This document shows positions 33,670-44,757 of a stretch of DNA of 64,000 nucleotides, piece by piece; position 1 is the first letter of the stretch, and each line of letters begins with the position of its first letter. Under the pieces are notes generated by a model. That model was not told where the DNA came from. It made no database searches and saw only the letters and a list, made by a program, of their open reading frames with translations. The DNA is from Gnetum montanum. Its lineage: Eukaryota > Streptophyta > Gnetopsida > Gnetales > Gnetaceae. The DNA is taken from positions 125,159 to 189,158 of the forward strand of contig MNCI01005926.1 of the NCBI GenBank assembly GCA_015680685.1, given 5' to 3'. Made by a program: the position numbers and the translations under genes.

Positions 33670-33948
33670 TTAGACTTAGTTCATTAGTTAGAGTTAGTAA
33701 TTAGTTTCTCAACCCTTCACCTTGTTAGCATAGGAGACATAAAACATAAAAAGCTATAAAAATCATATACCTCGGACTTACTTAACCATACACCGTGACA
33801 ACTACAAGTAAGTCTGGAAAGACAACGAATGATTAACCCTAAGTTTTCCATGGGGCGTGTATGCACTTAGTCTTTGGAGTTCAACTGAATCACGTGCGCT
33901 ACACTCGTATTCGTATGGTTGAGTGTATGGGTACCTTGCCACTCATCA
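33670..33948 (+). repeat. B2 3' LTR, distal part
   Basis: Matches 28026-28299 of the B2 5' LTR closely (ttagacttagttcattagtta) and ends cactcatca, followed by atagg. Confidence 0.9.
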
Positions 33949-33953
33949 ATAGG

Positions 33954-35640
33954 CATTTGTTCACTTATTACTCTTGCAAAGAGGAGTTTGTCTAGAAATT
34001 GATCAAAGAGCGAGCTCTCCTCCTCTTTATTATTCCATCTTAAGCAAGAGTGGTGGTCAGCAACCATATTCTTGGTCCCTTTTAAATCTACCATTGTGAG
34101 ATCAAATTATTGCAAAATCATAAGCCACCATATAACACAAGGGCTTACCATTAGCTTATTCATGAGGAAGTAGATTACATTGTGGTTCATGTGCACAAAT
34201 ACTTTATAACCAAGCACATAGTGCCTAAACTTTTCTAGTTCATACACCACTACCATTAGTTCTTTCTCCATAGTGGTGTATTTAACCTATGCTCCCATAA
34301 TGCTTTAGCTCATGCACTGGATGTACTATAGATGTTTCTTATTATCCATCTGCATTAGGACTACTCCTAAGGCATAGTTAGATGCATTTATCATGATATG
34401 GAAGGGTCTGGACTAGTCTGGTGCTTGTAGGATTAATGTTTCTATGAGTTTCTCCTTTAATTATTGGAATGCCTATTCACATTCCTTGTTCTAGATGAAA
34501 TATTCACCTTTCTTTGTAAACTCTACCAACAACTTTGAGATCTTAGAGAAATTCTCTATAAATTGTTGATAGTAGCCACTACATCCAAGGAATGATTGAA
34601 CATCTTTAACAATCTCTTGTTGGTGTGTTATTCCTTGAATAACTCTTATTTTTTCTAGGTCTACCTCAATCCATTTTTTTTTAAATTTAATGCCTTAGCA
34701 CAATCCCTTCTTGGACCATAAGATGGCTCTTTTGCTAGTGGAGCTATAGGTTTGTCTCTACACATCTTTTCAATCTTGCTCAAGTCGGTCCAAGGCTTTC
34801 TCAAAGGCAACTCCATAGGTGGAAAAGTCATTCATGAAGACATCAACACCACCACCAATCTACTATTGAAAGATACTAAGGACCAAGTATTAAAATGTTG
34901 TAGGGGCATTACATAGACCAAATGACATCTTACAATATGCAAAAGCCCCCTAGGGACTCATGAATGTTGTCTTGGCCTAATCTTAGAGTGCAATTTGGAT
35001 TTGGTTATAGCCACTATAACCATCCAAGAAGCTATAATAACAATGCCAAAATATGGTGTCTAATACTTCATCCAAACATGGCAAATGAAAGTGATCCTTA
35101 AACATTGCCATATTCAATAGCTTGAAGTCAATACAGATCCACCATTTGCCATCTTTCTTTAGTAAAATTATGAGTAGGCTAACCCACTCACTATCCATGA
35201 TTAGATAGATAAACCCTACCTTGAGGAGTTTCCCTATTTCCTCCTAGATGATTAGCTTCAATTTGGGATTTAGCCACCTCTACAACTACCTTCTAGGCTT
35301 CATGGCTAGGTTAGTGTAGATGCAATGTTGGCATATCCTTGGATTGATGACCAAGCTAATACTATTGACCATTTATTCATCACCTTCAACAACTTTTCTT
35401 TTTGTTCAAGAGTAAGTTTTGCATTAATTATGACCAGTTTACCATTCTTTAAAATTGCATACTCTGTACTAGCCAGTAAATTTTTTAACTCTAAGGGCTT
35501 TTGCTTGAAGTGATCAAGGATTTCCAACTCTTCCCAATAGGTGTCCTTATCTTCAATAGAGAGTTGGGAATGAACTTGCATAATTTTGTTCATGCCCTCA
35601 ACATATGCACAAGTGAGGCTCTTAGTTATTTCCATGCATA
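33954..35640 (-). pseudogene. pol: B1 reverse transcriptase and RNase H, broken
   Basis: The minus strand from 35635 has LEPL/LELKNLL and KNGKLVIINAKL. The RT core has WWICIDFKLLNMAMFKDHF and FLDGYSGYNQIQIA (35198-34983), then MSFGLCNAPTTF. The catalytic box reads FMNDFSTYG (about 34830), with Asn for the first Asp of FMDD. RT ends with FLGCSGYYQQFIENFSKI (about 34580). RNase H follows (INASNYALGVVLMQ near 34400, with Asn for Asp) to HHSCLRW and FLDKLLFARVI near 33990. Numerous stops are present. It is continuous with the integrase at 27429 across the B2 insertion. Confidence 0.87.
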
Positions 35641-35737
35641 GTGTGCTACTATCTGAGTTAGCTATTAACCACTAGGTGCCCTCTTGTTTTGTGGCTATTG
35701 CATATAGACACCTTTGAATATTGATCTCTTATGCACA

Positions 35738-38700
35738 CTAATTGCATGCTTTAATGTATATACTCTTGATTGACCAAATCTTTTGCATGCAATTGCACCC
35801 ATTATTGTTGTATGCAAAGCATGGAATATGCTTCTTCTGAATTTTTCCTAGCTCATTTTCCTTGGATATTTCTAAAGATAGGTCCCTTGTACCCATTCTT
35901 GCATCAACCATGCTTAACCAATCTCTTCCCATAATGATGGAAAAGTCATTTTTGCAATTGTTCACCTTGATTACCAAAAAATTAGTAGGATAGGACCACC
36001 CACAAACTATGTTCACAATGTCCTCTACTAAGCCCAAAGGAACAATAATTGATTGATATGCTAATTCTAGATGAATGTTACTCTTCTTGAGAGGTGATAG
36101 GTTCCATGACTTGTACATGTCATGGGAGATGAGGTTAACTCCAAAACTAGAGTCAAGAAGAGATTTGCATGGCTCATGTCCAAAAATCTATAGATAAATG
36201 AGTGGACTTCTAGGATCAGATCTTTTCGTAGGAAGATTTCCAACCTTGATCCAATCAGAAATAGCATAGGTTAGCATTACAGTGCAAATCCTAGGCAGCA
36301 CTTGGTTTGAAGGGCACTCAAAGGTGTTTAATGCAAAGGATAAGGGTGCTAGAGATGCAATGCAATCAACTATACTGGATTGTGAGGATTGAAGCGAACT
36401 ATTGGGCCAAAAGAAAGGTCTTTTTCTCGATCTATTGTCCAAACCACTTGGCTAAAAAATTGATTGGGAGTGTACAACACTAGTAGCATTTTGTTGTTGT
36501 GGCTATGGAGGAAACTCTCTCTGCATGGATGAAGTAGGAAGTAACTAGGTTGAAGATGTAGATGTATGTGTAGAGAGATGTAGAGGATGGTATGGATACA
36601 GATATGGATTTTTCCCTCAAGTAGATGATGAATGTGTTCGGTGGTACTTTGGAGGGTAATAGTGATGTTGAAATGATGCATGACTTGTAGAACTTCTAGG
36701 GAAGATGGGATACTAAACATAGTACCCATATGGATTTGGTTTCCTATAAGGGAATTGTTGCCTTGGTGGTGGCATTCCCCAAAATTGTGGTTAATACCAC
36801 TATTGGTATTATTTGTACAATTTTAAAGGAGATCCGCTTGGGTAGTAAGCTTGTTGCTATTGGTGGAACTGCCATGGATTGCCTTGAGGATAAGGCAATC
36901 ATCTTGGAGCTTGCCTACATGCTAGGCAAGGATTCAATGCATACACTCCAAACTCTTATAAGTGTGACACCACAAGGTAACATCCCTTTGGATGTTTGTG
37001 TTAATAGATGTTGCATTCATTTTCATCATCAAAGTCTGACTCCATAATTTCCTCTACTACAGCAACTTTGCCCTTACCTTTTTGGTAAGCACATTCAGCT
37101 TCTTTTTGCCTCCTATGATTATGATCACTATTTTGCTCTTTGGATTTTTCAACAATCCTTAAAGTGGTTTGAAATTTTTCATCCAAAGAGTCTCATAACT
37201 TACCAACCTTAGCCAAAATATCAAAAATAGGCTTTTAAATGGGCAAGGTTTTCCTATTCACCACTTCATCAAGTGGTGATTCCTCCCTATCACAAAATTG
37301 GACCTCTCATTTTCTAATGGAAGGATCCCTATTATACTCTTTAGCACTTTTCCTTTTTTTTAGCTCACCTTCTTCTTTTGCTATCTACTCAATTAATCTT
37401 TGTATCTAATGAGCTCTCAATTCAGAAAATCTTCCTTGGGCATACACTCCAAGGATTCTTCCTATTTCTATTCTAAGCCCATCTATGATGTGACGAAGTT
37501 GTTTCCTCTAAGAATAACCATGGCCAGGGCATCAATGTAAGATTGAATAATATCATCCCATAGCATCATCCAAGGGTTCATGTGCTTCTTGTTTTCAACC
37601 TTGGATTTAACTTCTTAGATTAGACACTCTAGAGTATGCCTGGTATTTTTCATTGAAAAAATCTCACATGGTACTCCATCTATGGGTAGATTCTAGCTCT
37701 AGGGACTAGTACCAACTTTCAAGTTCCTTGATGAGTGTCCTTGGAAAAAGATTAAGTTTCTACCATTCATTCTCTATGTTCTATAAGGCACAGGCATCCT
37801 TAAATCTTGGAATTGTATCCCCCCTCAAATCTTAGAATTGTATCCCCCCTCAAATCTTGGGATATTTTTCATGTCTAGGCACTTGATCTGACTATCTTTC
37901 ATATGTCTGGTTGGAATTTTCACTACCTTTACAATGTTAAGCATATTTTGAGTCACCAATAGAGGTTCATCATCATCACTACATCAATGACACTGATGAT
38001 GATTTCAACCACCCCTTCATTTTTGGTGGCCTTCATGATCATTGTTATCTCTCTAATCACCTTCATCATAGTTGTTTCAATGGTAGCTTTCATGATAACC
38101 ATCAAATGAAGAGGAATGTTCAAAATTAGATGAAGAGGATGAATAGGAAGGTGGGCTACCACTGCCACCATAGTGTCTACCACCACTCTTACACTTATTA
38201 TGATCACCATCTTTAGATCCCTTGCTATTGTGGTGCTTGCTCGAGTTCCTACCTTCACTACCACTTTTTCCTAAATCCAATTTATGAATAGTGAATCGTT
38301 GGTTCAGGTTCACATCCTTGCCATCTATAATAGCGAGTGGAGAATCTTCATGTTAAGAACCTTCAGTAGGAGGATCCTCAGCATCATCATGATTTAGTAG
38401 GAATAAGGGATTAGTGTAATGTTTCCCCTTTGTAGCTTCATAGAGTTTCTCTTGATGTCAATCTTGTTTGCATTGTGTTTCATTGAGACAATAGTTTTGA
38501 GTGTCATATCCATCCACAATGTATTCTTCATGAAGATCTGCTATGCCCAACTTCTTAAGGATCTTAAATAGCATCCTAGGCATAGATCTATCAGAGGGCA
38601 AGATGACATTGCCCTCCATATCACATCATCACAACTATTCATCTTGATGTAGGATGAATGTGAAATTTGGCACAAACTCATTTGGATAAGTGTATACCAC

Positions 38701-38760
38701 CTTGCATTCTTATGGAACATGTGGTTTGGTATCTTTGTGCTTGTAAGAAGAAGAAAACAT
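35738..38760 (-). pseudogene. gag-pro: B1 gag-protease, broken
   Basis: The minus strand reads from ATG 38760 (MFSSSYKHKDTK) through a TYPNEFVPNFTFILHQDE domain (38690), EYIVDGYD (38520), a Ser/His/Gly-rich stretch (38310-38080), IPRFEGGYN (37850) and capsid remains (37750-37330) to the protease (36200-35740). The protease has LLDSSFGVNLISHDMYKSW, with Ser for the Gly of DSG, then YQSIIVPLGLVEDIVN and IIMGRDWLS. Stops and frame changes are frequent. Plus-strand open frames within it (36730-37047) are antisense shadows caused by the Gln/Pro-rich codons. Confidence 0.83.
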
Positions 38761-38896
38761 TTTGAAAAACAAAATAAAATTGTCAATGTGCTTTTATAAT
38801 TCTATGTATTGTCGGAATAATATTGACCTTGAGCTTCATACAATGATATTAACAATATTTACTTAAACCTAAATAGCACATGTTCCACAAACAAAG

Positions 38897-38914
38897 TGCC
38901 TAGAAATGGTGCCA
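38897..38914 (-). promoter_or_regulatory. B1 primer-binding site
   Basis: Minus strand tggcaccatttctaggca, next to the LTR end. It has drifted from tggcaccgttgccaagga in B3. Confidence 0.75.
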
Positions 38915-38915
38915 A

Positions 38916-39826
38916 TGATGAGCAGCGAGGTACCCCTATGCCCAACCATACCAATCACAAAGCGTTCACATGTGACTCGATCGAATTCTATGGACTTTAT
39001 CATTTCTAGTGCACTAGTCCTTTAGGAAGTGAATCTTGCCTTAAGGTCAATCATTGTCTTTCCAATTACACTTTTAATGTTCGTTGGTATGGTTAAGTGT
39101 AACTAAGGCATCTGATTTTTATCATTTTTTATTTTATATGTTAGTGCTCAAATGTAGATAAAAGAAATTTGATTAACTAATCTAAATTAACTAATCAACT
39201 AGCATTTAACTAATCCTAAAATAAGCATCTGATCCCACTTTCTATACACGTCCTAAACCCACATATTCACTGCTAGGTGACCAAGTGCTATGCCACTGGG
39301 ATTACCAAGTAACTGCATGTTACACTTAAAGTAGTCATGCTTATGTGTGTAATCTATCTAGCTTAATTGCTTCATTAATGTAATAACTGAAAAATATTTA
39401 ATAACTAATGAAAAATATTTAATAAATAATTAAAAACATCAAATTCATAATTGAAATAGCTAATCTATCCAAAGTACCACAAGGTTTATTAGAAAGCTCA
39501 TCTTTATTGCTGCACACACTATCATGCTCAGGTATAATAATGCTCGAATAAAGATCTATACACTTAATGACTCCTGCTGCAGGCACTTAGGGAAGAACTT
39601 CTAACTTTCGAATGGAAAATTTGTAAGAGCTTCACTACAACTACAATCTCTAGTTCCCATAAATGCGACTGAAAGAACATATTTATAGCCAACTATAGGC
39701 ATTACATTGATGGGGCCATGTCAACACATGATATGATGCGTTAACTAGGCCTCGTCAACAAGTCCTAGACAATGAGGCCACATCAATGAGGTTTTGTCAA
39801 TGCAATCGATAGAACATGACTCATCA
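38916..39826 (-). repeat. B1 5' LTR
   Basis: 911 bp. On the plus strand it runs from tgatgagcagc to gactcatca. The U3 (about 39700-39826) has a tgaggcc-containing repeat, and the promoter reads ctataaatatg on the minus strand. The R-U5 portion is shared with the other family B LTRs. It is followed by LINE sequence. Confidence 0.87.
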
Positions 39827-41079
39827 AACATATTAACATTCATATGAAATACCTCCTTCTTTCAAAAGAAGGAAGAACTAATTCTAAAGAGAAAAATGCT
39901 AATAGGAAAATGGTTCGACAAAGTAACATTTGTATACACTTTTACTTTCCTTGTAGGCTTCCAAAAGAAAATATTAAGATGTATAATCTATCAAGGTGAT
40001 AATAAATTCTATCATTTCATTATAGATAATTATACTAAGTATACTTTTTCTCATTTAAATGATATGGGAATAAAGAGCTAACATCTAAAAGAAAATATTT
40101 TTCTTTAAAATTGCACCACTCTTCTTTTCTTAAAAAGACATATTAGAAAGAAGATTACCAAATTTTTTTAGATAACTTTATTAAAATCATCTCTAATAAT
40201 TCATTGAACTTTAGGTAGAGATAAAAGATATTTCCAAATATATTAGTGATCTTTTGAATTATTAGAAGGATAAATATTATAGAGTTCAAAGTCTTTTTAT
40301 TTTTTTATTTTTTATTTTTTGATATGATAAGTAATCAAAATAACTCTTTCAAGGTTGTGAAAGCCAAAATTCAAAACTTTTCTAGTCTAATTTTTATTAA
40401 CTAATATAGCAACACATCCTTTACTAACTTCATAAGTAGCAGAAAAGACAATGTTATCTTTTAAAATTCCTTTATCAACAAAACTAATATCATGTGCTAA
40501 AATCTTAATTTCTTGCAAGAAAAAAAAATCTAGAGATAAATGTTACATTGAAATATACTTTCCAATAATATTTTCTTATGACCTATTAAAAAGGGACTAA
40601 ACATTTTATGATAACACTAACATTGAGATGTGGGGAAGGAGGCTCTCATCCTTGATTTTTCAAACTTAGCATTTGTCTCATAATCTATATTAATAAACAA
40701 ACATTTCAAATAGTAGTAGAAGTAGAGAGAAAAGGAGATACCTTTGAGGGTTATTGAATTGAAATTAATATTTGTAGGTCTCTTTTTTCTTTTTCTTTTT
40801 TCCTTTAAGTGTTACACTAAGTGAAATTTTTTTACATCAATATTTTCACTACTAGTCCCTACTAATTTTTTTTCTAAAGAAAAATTTTCTTTAGATATTG
40901 ACAGTTTACCAACATCTTTAAATTTAAAAGGATTAGTAAAAGACTAAGAACTTGTTAAAGAAGATTTTATTCATACCTGTTGAAAACTACTATGATTTAT
41001 CTTTTCTAAAAATTATTATTTATTTTCCTCATGAATAACTTTTTTTTATTGAGAATAGGATAAACTTCAATAACAAAGC
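39827..41079 (-). pseudogene. LINE relic: endonuclease domain and preceding linker
   Basis: On the minus strand near 40540-40410 it reads LQEIKILAHDISFVDKG and FSATYEVSKGCVAILVNKN, then near 40290-40160 YNIYPSNNSKDH, WKYLLSLPKVQ and RDDFN, and further down DRIYYHLDRLYI. These match the order of the APE-type endonuclease of plant L1-like LINEs (LQET, SRGGVAIL, YAPN, GDFN, RLDRFYI). 40560-41079 is the poorly conserved linker between ORF1 and the endonuclease. There are many stops. The relic is cut by B1 at 39826 and interrupted by B3 at 41079; its ORF1 part is at 50992-51428. Confidence 0.7.
41075..41079. repeat. Target-site duplication of B3, left copy (aaagc)
   Basis: The right copy at 50992-50996 is atagc, one mismatch. 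Confidence 0.55.
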
Positions 41080-42052
41080 TGATGAGAGCAGTTACTCTAA
41101 TTATTAGAGTGGTTACTCTAGCGGTTACTCTAGCAATTATTCTACTTATTAGAGTGGTTACTCTAGTAGTTATTCTAATTATTAGAGAGGTTACTCTAGC
41201 GATTACTCTAGTAGTTATACTAATTATTAGAGAGGTTACTCTAGCAGTTATTCTAATTATTAGAGTAGTTACTCCCAAGCCTATAAATATAATGCCCAGG
41301 CGCACAATTGGAAAGAAGTCTTTTCAGCAGTCAAGTAGCGAAACTCTTGTAATCTATTTGAAAGTTAGAGTATTTTCCAAGTGCCCATAGTAAAAGGTTG
41401 AAGTGTGGAAGGATCTTTATTCAAGCATTAATGCACGTGAGAACACCATTGTGTTTGCAATAAAGATGAGCTCTTTGATTCATCCTTGCAGCACTTAAGA
41501 TTTTTTTTCTTATGCATTTGTTTTATTTTATTTTCTTATGCATTTATTTTATTTTATTTTATTTTATGCACTTTACATTTATGTTATTAGCATAGCAATT
41601 CATTTTGATCAATTAGGCAAATCGTTGAATTACATAAGCACGACCACTTTGAGCATGCATGTAATGCTTAGTAACCCAATAACGATTAGCGTTTGGTAAT
41701 CCCAGCAATGTTGCACTGGTTCAGAATGTGTATGGCAAGTGAGAATGAATGTTGGTGTTAGAATTAGTTAGAACTTAGTTAATGATTAGTAATTTAAATT
41801 AGTCACTTTGTTACCTCTCTCCTTCCCTACTAGCACAGGACATAAAAACATAAAAGCTATAAAAATCATATGCTTCAAGCTTACTTAACCATACAATCGT
41901 GACATACAGGTAAGCTTGGAAAGACAATGATCAACCAACCTATCTTTGTTCCAAAAGGGCACATAAGCACTTAGTCCTTGGAATTTGATTGAATCGTGCA
42001 TGAAATGCTTGTATTCATATGGTTGAGCATAGAAGTACCTCGTCACTCATCA
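41080..42052 (+). repeat. B3 5' LTR
   Basis: 973 bp, from tgatgagagc to actcatca. U3 is an array of ACTCTAAT/ATTAGAGT palindromes (41090-41275). TATAAATA is at 41282-41289 and the poly(A) signal aataaa at 41459-41464. The 3' LTR is 59 bp longer, mainly because its array has more units. Confidence 0.9.
41090..41275. repeat. U3 palindrome array in the B3 5' LTR
   Basis: Repeated gttactctag blocks alternating with actctaattattagagt, where 8-bp arms flank a single base. The block unit is about 45 bp, a multiple of three without stops, so both strands show long open frames of Val/Ile/Leu-rich peptide. These are repeat artefacts. Confidence 0.85.
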
Positions 42053-42053
42053 T

Positions 42054-42071
42054 TGGCACCGTTGCCAAGGA
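42054..42071 (+). promoter_or_regulatory. B3 primer-binding site
   Basis: tggcaccgttgccaagga, one base after the LTR end. It is the best-preserved family B copy and close to the tRNA-Asp site of Athila elements. Confidence 0.88.
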
Positions 42072-42188
42072 CTTAGTTGTTTGTGCACTAACTAGAACAT
42101 AGAAAATCATTCACATCATTAGAAAAAACCCCTAGGATTGCTTGAGAAAATAATAAACAAGAATACATTGCACACTAAATAGACAAGT

Positions 42189-44468
42189 ATGTCTCCTTCT
42201 TTGTACGAAAGCACCTCACTACCTACATTTGAAACAGGAAATAGTTGGCGGTGTAATACAGGTGATGTTGATCCACCAGTGCCTCAACAAGTTCAAGTGG
42301 TATATATTCATCCTAATGAGTATATTCTAGACTTCATCTTTATCCTCCATCAAGATAAACAACTGCATTGGTGATACTTAGAAGGTAACATAGTGTTACC
42401 TCCCGATCATTCAGTCCTAAGCATGCTTCTTCGTGCTCTCACACGAATTGGCATGCTGCACTTACATGCAGAATACATTGTGCAAGACCTTGACTCAAGA
42501 GAATACCATTCCATAGAGGCACAACATCAAAGGGACTTGTAATAAGAGAGACATCATAAGTCTTTGAAGGATAAGTGATCCTAAGATGTCCCACATATCT
42601 TAAGCAAAAATGAGGATGATGAACCTACCTCAGGCAGTCACCCACATAACGATGTTCCTCCCCTTGACTTTGGCCAAGGGATTGTGTATCAGAACCTTCA
42701 TTCCACTATTCATAACCTAGGTTCTAATACCCATGGGCACAAAGGATCCAAAAAAGTAATACAAACTCATGATAAAGGTCGACATTCTAATCGCAATTGC
42801 GATCAAGGCCGAGACTGTAGAAGAGAAGGTAGAAAACATCGTCATGGTGATGGTTCTCCTTCTTCTTCACCTTCATCATCTCCTTCACCCTCTCCTTCAA
42901 TATCTAGACATAGTCATAAATAAATAGACCATGGGGATAAAGGTAGGCAAAGTGGAGGCCATAGACAAAATAGCCAGGAAAGGGAACAAGGGCACTCTAG
43001 AGAGTCACGACATAGAAAAAGGGAGAGTAGGGAACAACGTAGGTATCATTGATGCCATGGACGAGACGATCACAATGAACCCCTTCTCGCTACTCAAAGT
43101 ATGTTGGACATAACTAAGGTTGTTAGATTTCTAACAAGGCATTAGAAAGATAGTAGAATCAAGAGATTAGATATGAACAACATCCCACGATTTGAAGGGG
43201 GATACAATGCTGATCCTCAGAATCATTTACAAGCATTCCATGATGTGTGTGCCTTACAGAACATAGAGAATGAATGAAAAAAAATTAAGTTGTTCCCACA
43301 AACATTAGTTAAAGAAGTAGAAATCAAGTATTGGTCTTTAGAATCGAAATCCATTCTAGGTGGAGTACTATGTTAGAACTATTTAACAACAAGTACCAAA
43401 CATACGCCTGAGTGTCTAACTTGCGAAAGCAAATCCAAGGCTGGAAACAAGGAGGACATGAACCCTTGGATGCTACCATGTGCTAATACTATGCACTATT
43501 ACATTTTTGTCCTGGTGATGGTTATTTGCGAAGGCATCACCTGTGCCATCTCATGGATGGGCTTAGGCATGAAACGAGAAGAACCCTTGGGACTTATGCC
43601 CAAGGAAAAATATCCGAGCTTAGGTGCCATCAAATTCAAAGACTATTGGAGCAAGTTGCTAAAGAAGAAGATGAGCTACAAAAGAAAGAAAGTGTGAAAG
43701 AGTATAACCAAGATCCTTCCCTTCAAAAGAGGGGAGTAAGATTTTGAGAGGATGAAGAAGAGTCACCACTCGAAGATATGGTAAATAGGAAAACTTTGTC
43801 TATCCAAAAGATGACATCAGAAATTTTGGCAAAGGTAGACCAAATGTGGGATTCCCTAGACAATAGATTTCAAACTATTCTTAAAATAGTAGAGGAGTCT
43901 AGAGAGAAAGGTAGTGAGAAAAGAAAAATGAAAGAGGCTGAACATGCACGTAGCAAGGGTAAGGGCAAAGTTGCTATCATTGAAGAGGTTGTGCATTCTG
44001 AAACAAACAATGATAGTGGATGTGAGATATGTCAATATGACCATCCTAATGGATGTTGCCCTATAATCTCACATCTATAGGAGTCTTGGGTGTATGCACT
44101 CAACCCACGATTAAACAAAAAGCAAACACCCCGAAGGTTACCTTATCCTCAAGGTAACCCAAGGCAATTCCACCAACCCTTAACATATTATACCAGTGGA
44201 ACTCCACCAAAATTAATTGAGCAATATTAATAGTGATAGCATCCACAATCATGGCAAATGCCACCACCAAGGCAACAATATCCTTACCGACAACCTGACC
44301 CATATGGATATTACGTGCAGCAGCCAATCTCCTCATGTTCCTGTACTAGTCACGTCACTCCTCAACCTCACTACCAAGCCCACGAGTATTATGGGACTCC
44401 CTCTTCTAGAGGCAATATTCTTCAAGCATATCATCCTTCTCATCTAGCCACATCTCTTCCACCAATAG
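42189..44468 (+). pseudogene. gag: B3 gag, broken
   Basis: Starts at ATG 42189 (MSPSLYESTSLPTFETGN). It holds HPNEYILDFIFILHQDK (42310), LHAEYIVQDLDSREYH (42460), and an Arg/His/Ser-rich segment with a serine-proline run (42780-43040). The capsid follows (IPRFEGGYN 43190; HLMDGLRHETRRTLGTYAQG 43549), then a coiled Lys/Glu-rich part (43650-43960) and the knuckle-like CEICQYDHPNGC (about 44022), a CX2CX3HX3C pattern. The tail is Gln/Pro/Tyr-rich. There are at least two frame changes and several stops. The protease should follow, but the joint is replaced by the inverted block. Confidence 0.83.
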
Positions 44469-44756
44469 NGAATATTGCCTCTAGAAGAGGGAGTCCCATA
44501 ATACTCGTGGGCTTGGTAGTGAGGTTGAGGAGTGACGTGACTAGTACAGGAACATGAGGAGATTGGCTGCTGCACGTAATATCCATATGGGTCAGGTTGT
44601 CGGTAAGGATATTGTTGCCTTGGTGGTGGCATTTGCCATGATTGTGGATGCTATCACTATTAATATTGCTCAATTAATTTTGGTGGAGTTCCACTGGTAT
44701 AATATGTTAAGGGTTGGTGGAATTGCCTTGGGTTACCTTGAGGATAAGGTAACCTT
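44134..44756. repeat. 287-bp perfect inverted repeat bounded by single Ns
   Basis: 44470-44756 appears to be the exact reverse complement of 44134-44420. Single Ns sit at 44469 and 44757. The inverted arm replaces about 330 bp of gag-protease linker that B2 has at 30680-31025. Identity this high amid otherwise diverged copies, with Ns at both edges, points to a wrongly oriented piece inserted during assembly or gap filling. Confidence 0.85.
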
Positions 44757-44757
44757 N

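Larger units (their letters stand above)
27435..33948 (+). mobile_element. B2: Athila-like element lacking pol, nested in B1
   Basis: 5' LTR 27435-28299, PBS 28301-28318, gag-protease 28439-31534, then directly the post-integrase 3' region (from about 31700) and the 3' LTR, mostly inside the N run, ending at 33948. RT, RNase H and integrase are absent. Its orientation is opposite to B1. The 5-bp duplication atagg and the restored B1 reading frame show a clean insertion. Confidence 0.88.
20366..39826 (-). mobile_element. B1: Athila-like gypsy element, split by B2
   Basis: On the minus strand the order is 5' LTR (38916-39826), PBS, gag-protease (38760 down to about 35738), RT and RNase H (down to 33954), then B2 inserted, integrase (27429-26072), 3' non-coding DNA with a large decayed ORF (23956-20978), polypurine tract, and a truncated 3' LTR (20366-20726). 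Removing B2 restores a continuous reading across the RNase H to integrase linker. B1 is the only family B copy here with the extra ORF. Its left end is cut within the LTR and joined to A3. Confidence 0.88.

Noticed and set aside
32730-33704. 324-residue open frame
   Set aside because: It is almost entirely the N gap and has no sequence content.
36730-37047. Plus-strand frames with a conserved IALVVAF peptide (also at 44554-44760 and 60317-60553)
   Set aside because: They are the antisense of the Gln/Pro/Tyr-rich gag tail in B1, B3 and B5. That codon content rarely gives antisense stops, so the frame looks conserved without being a gene.
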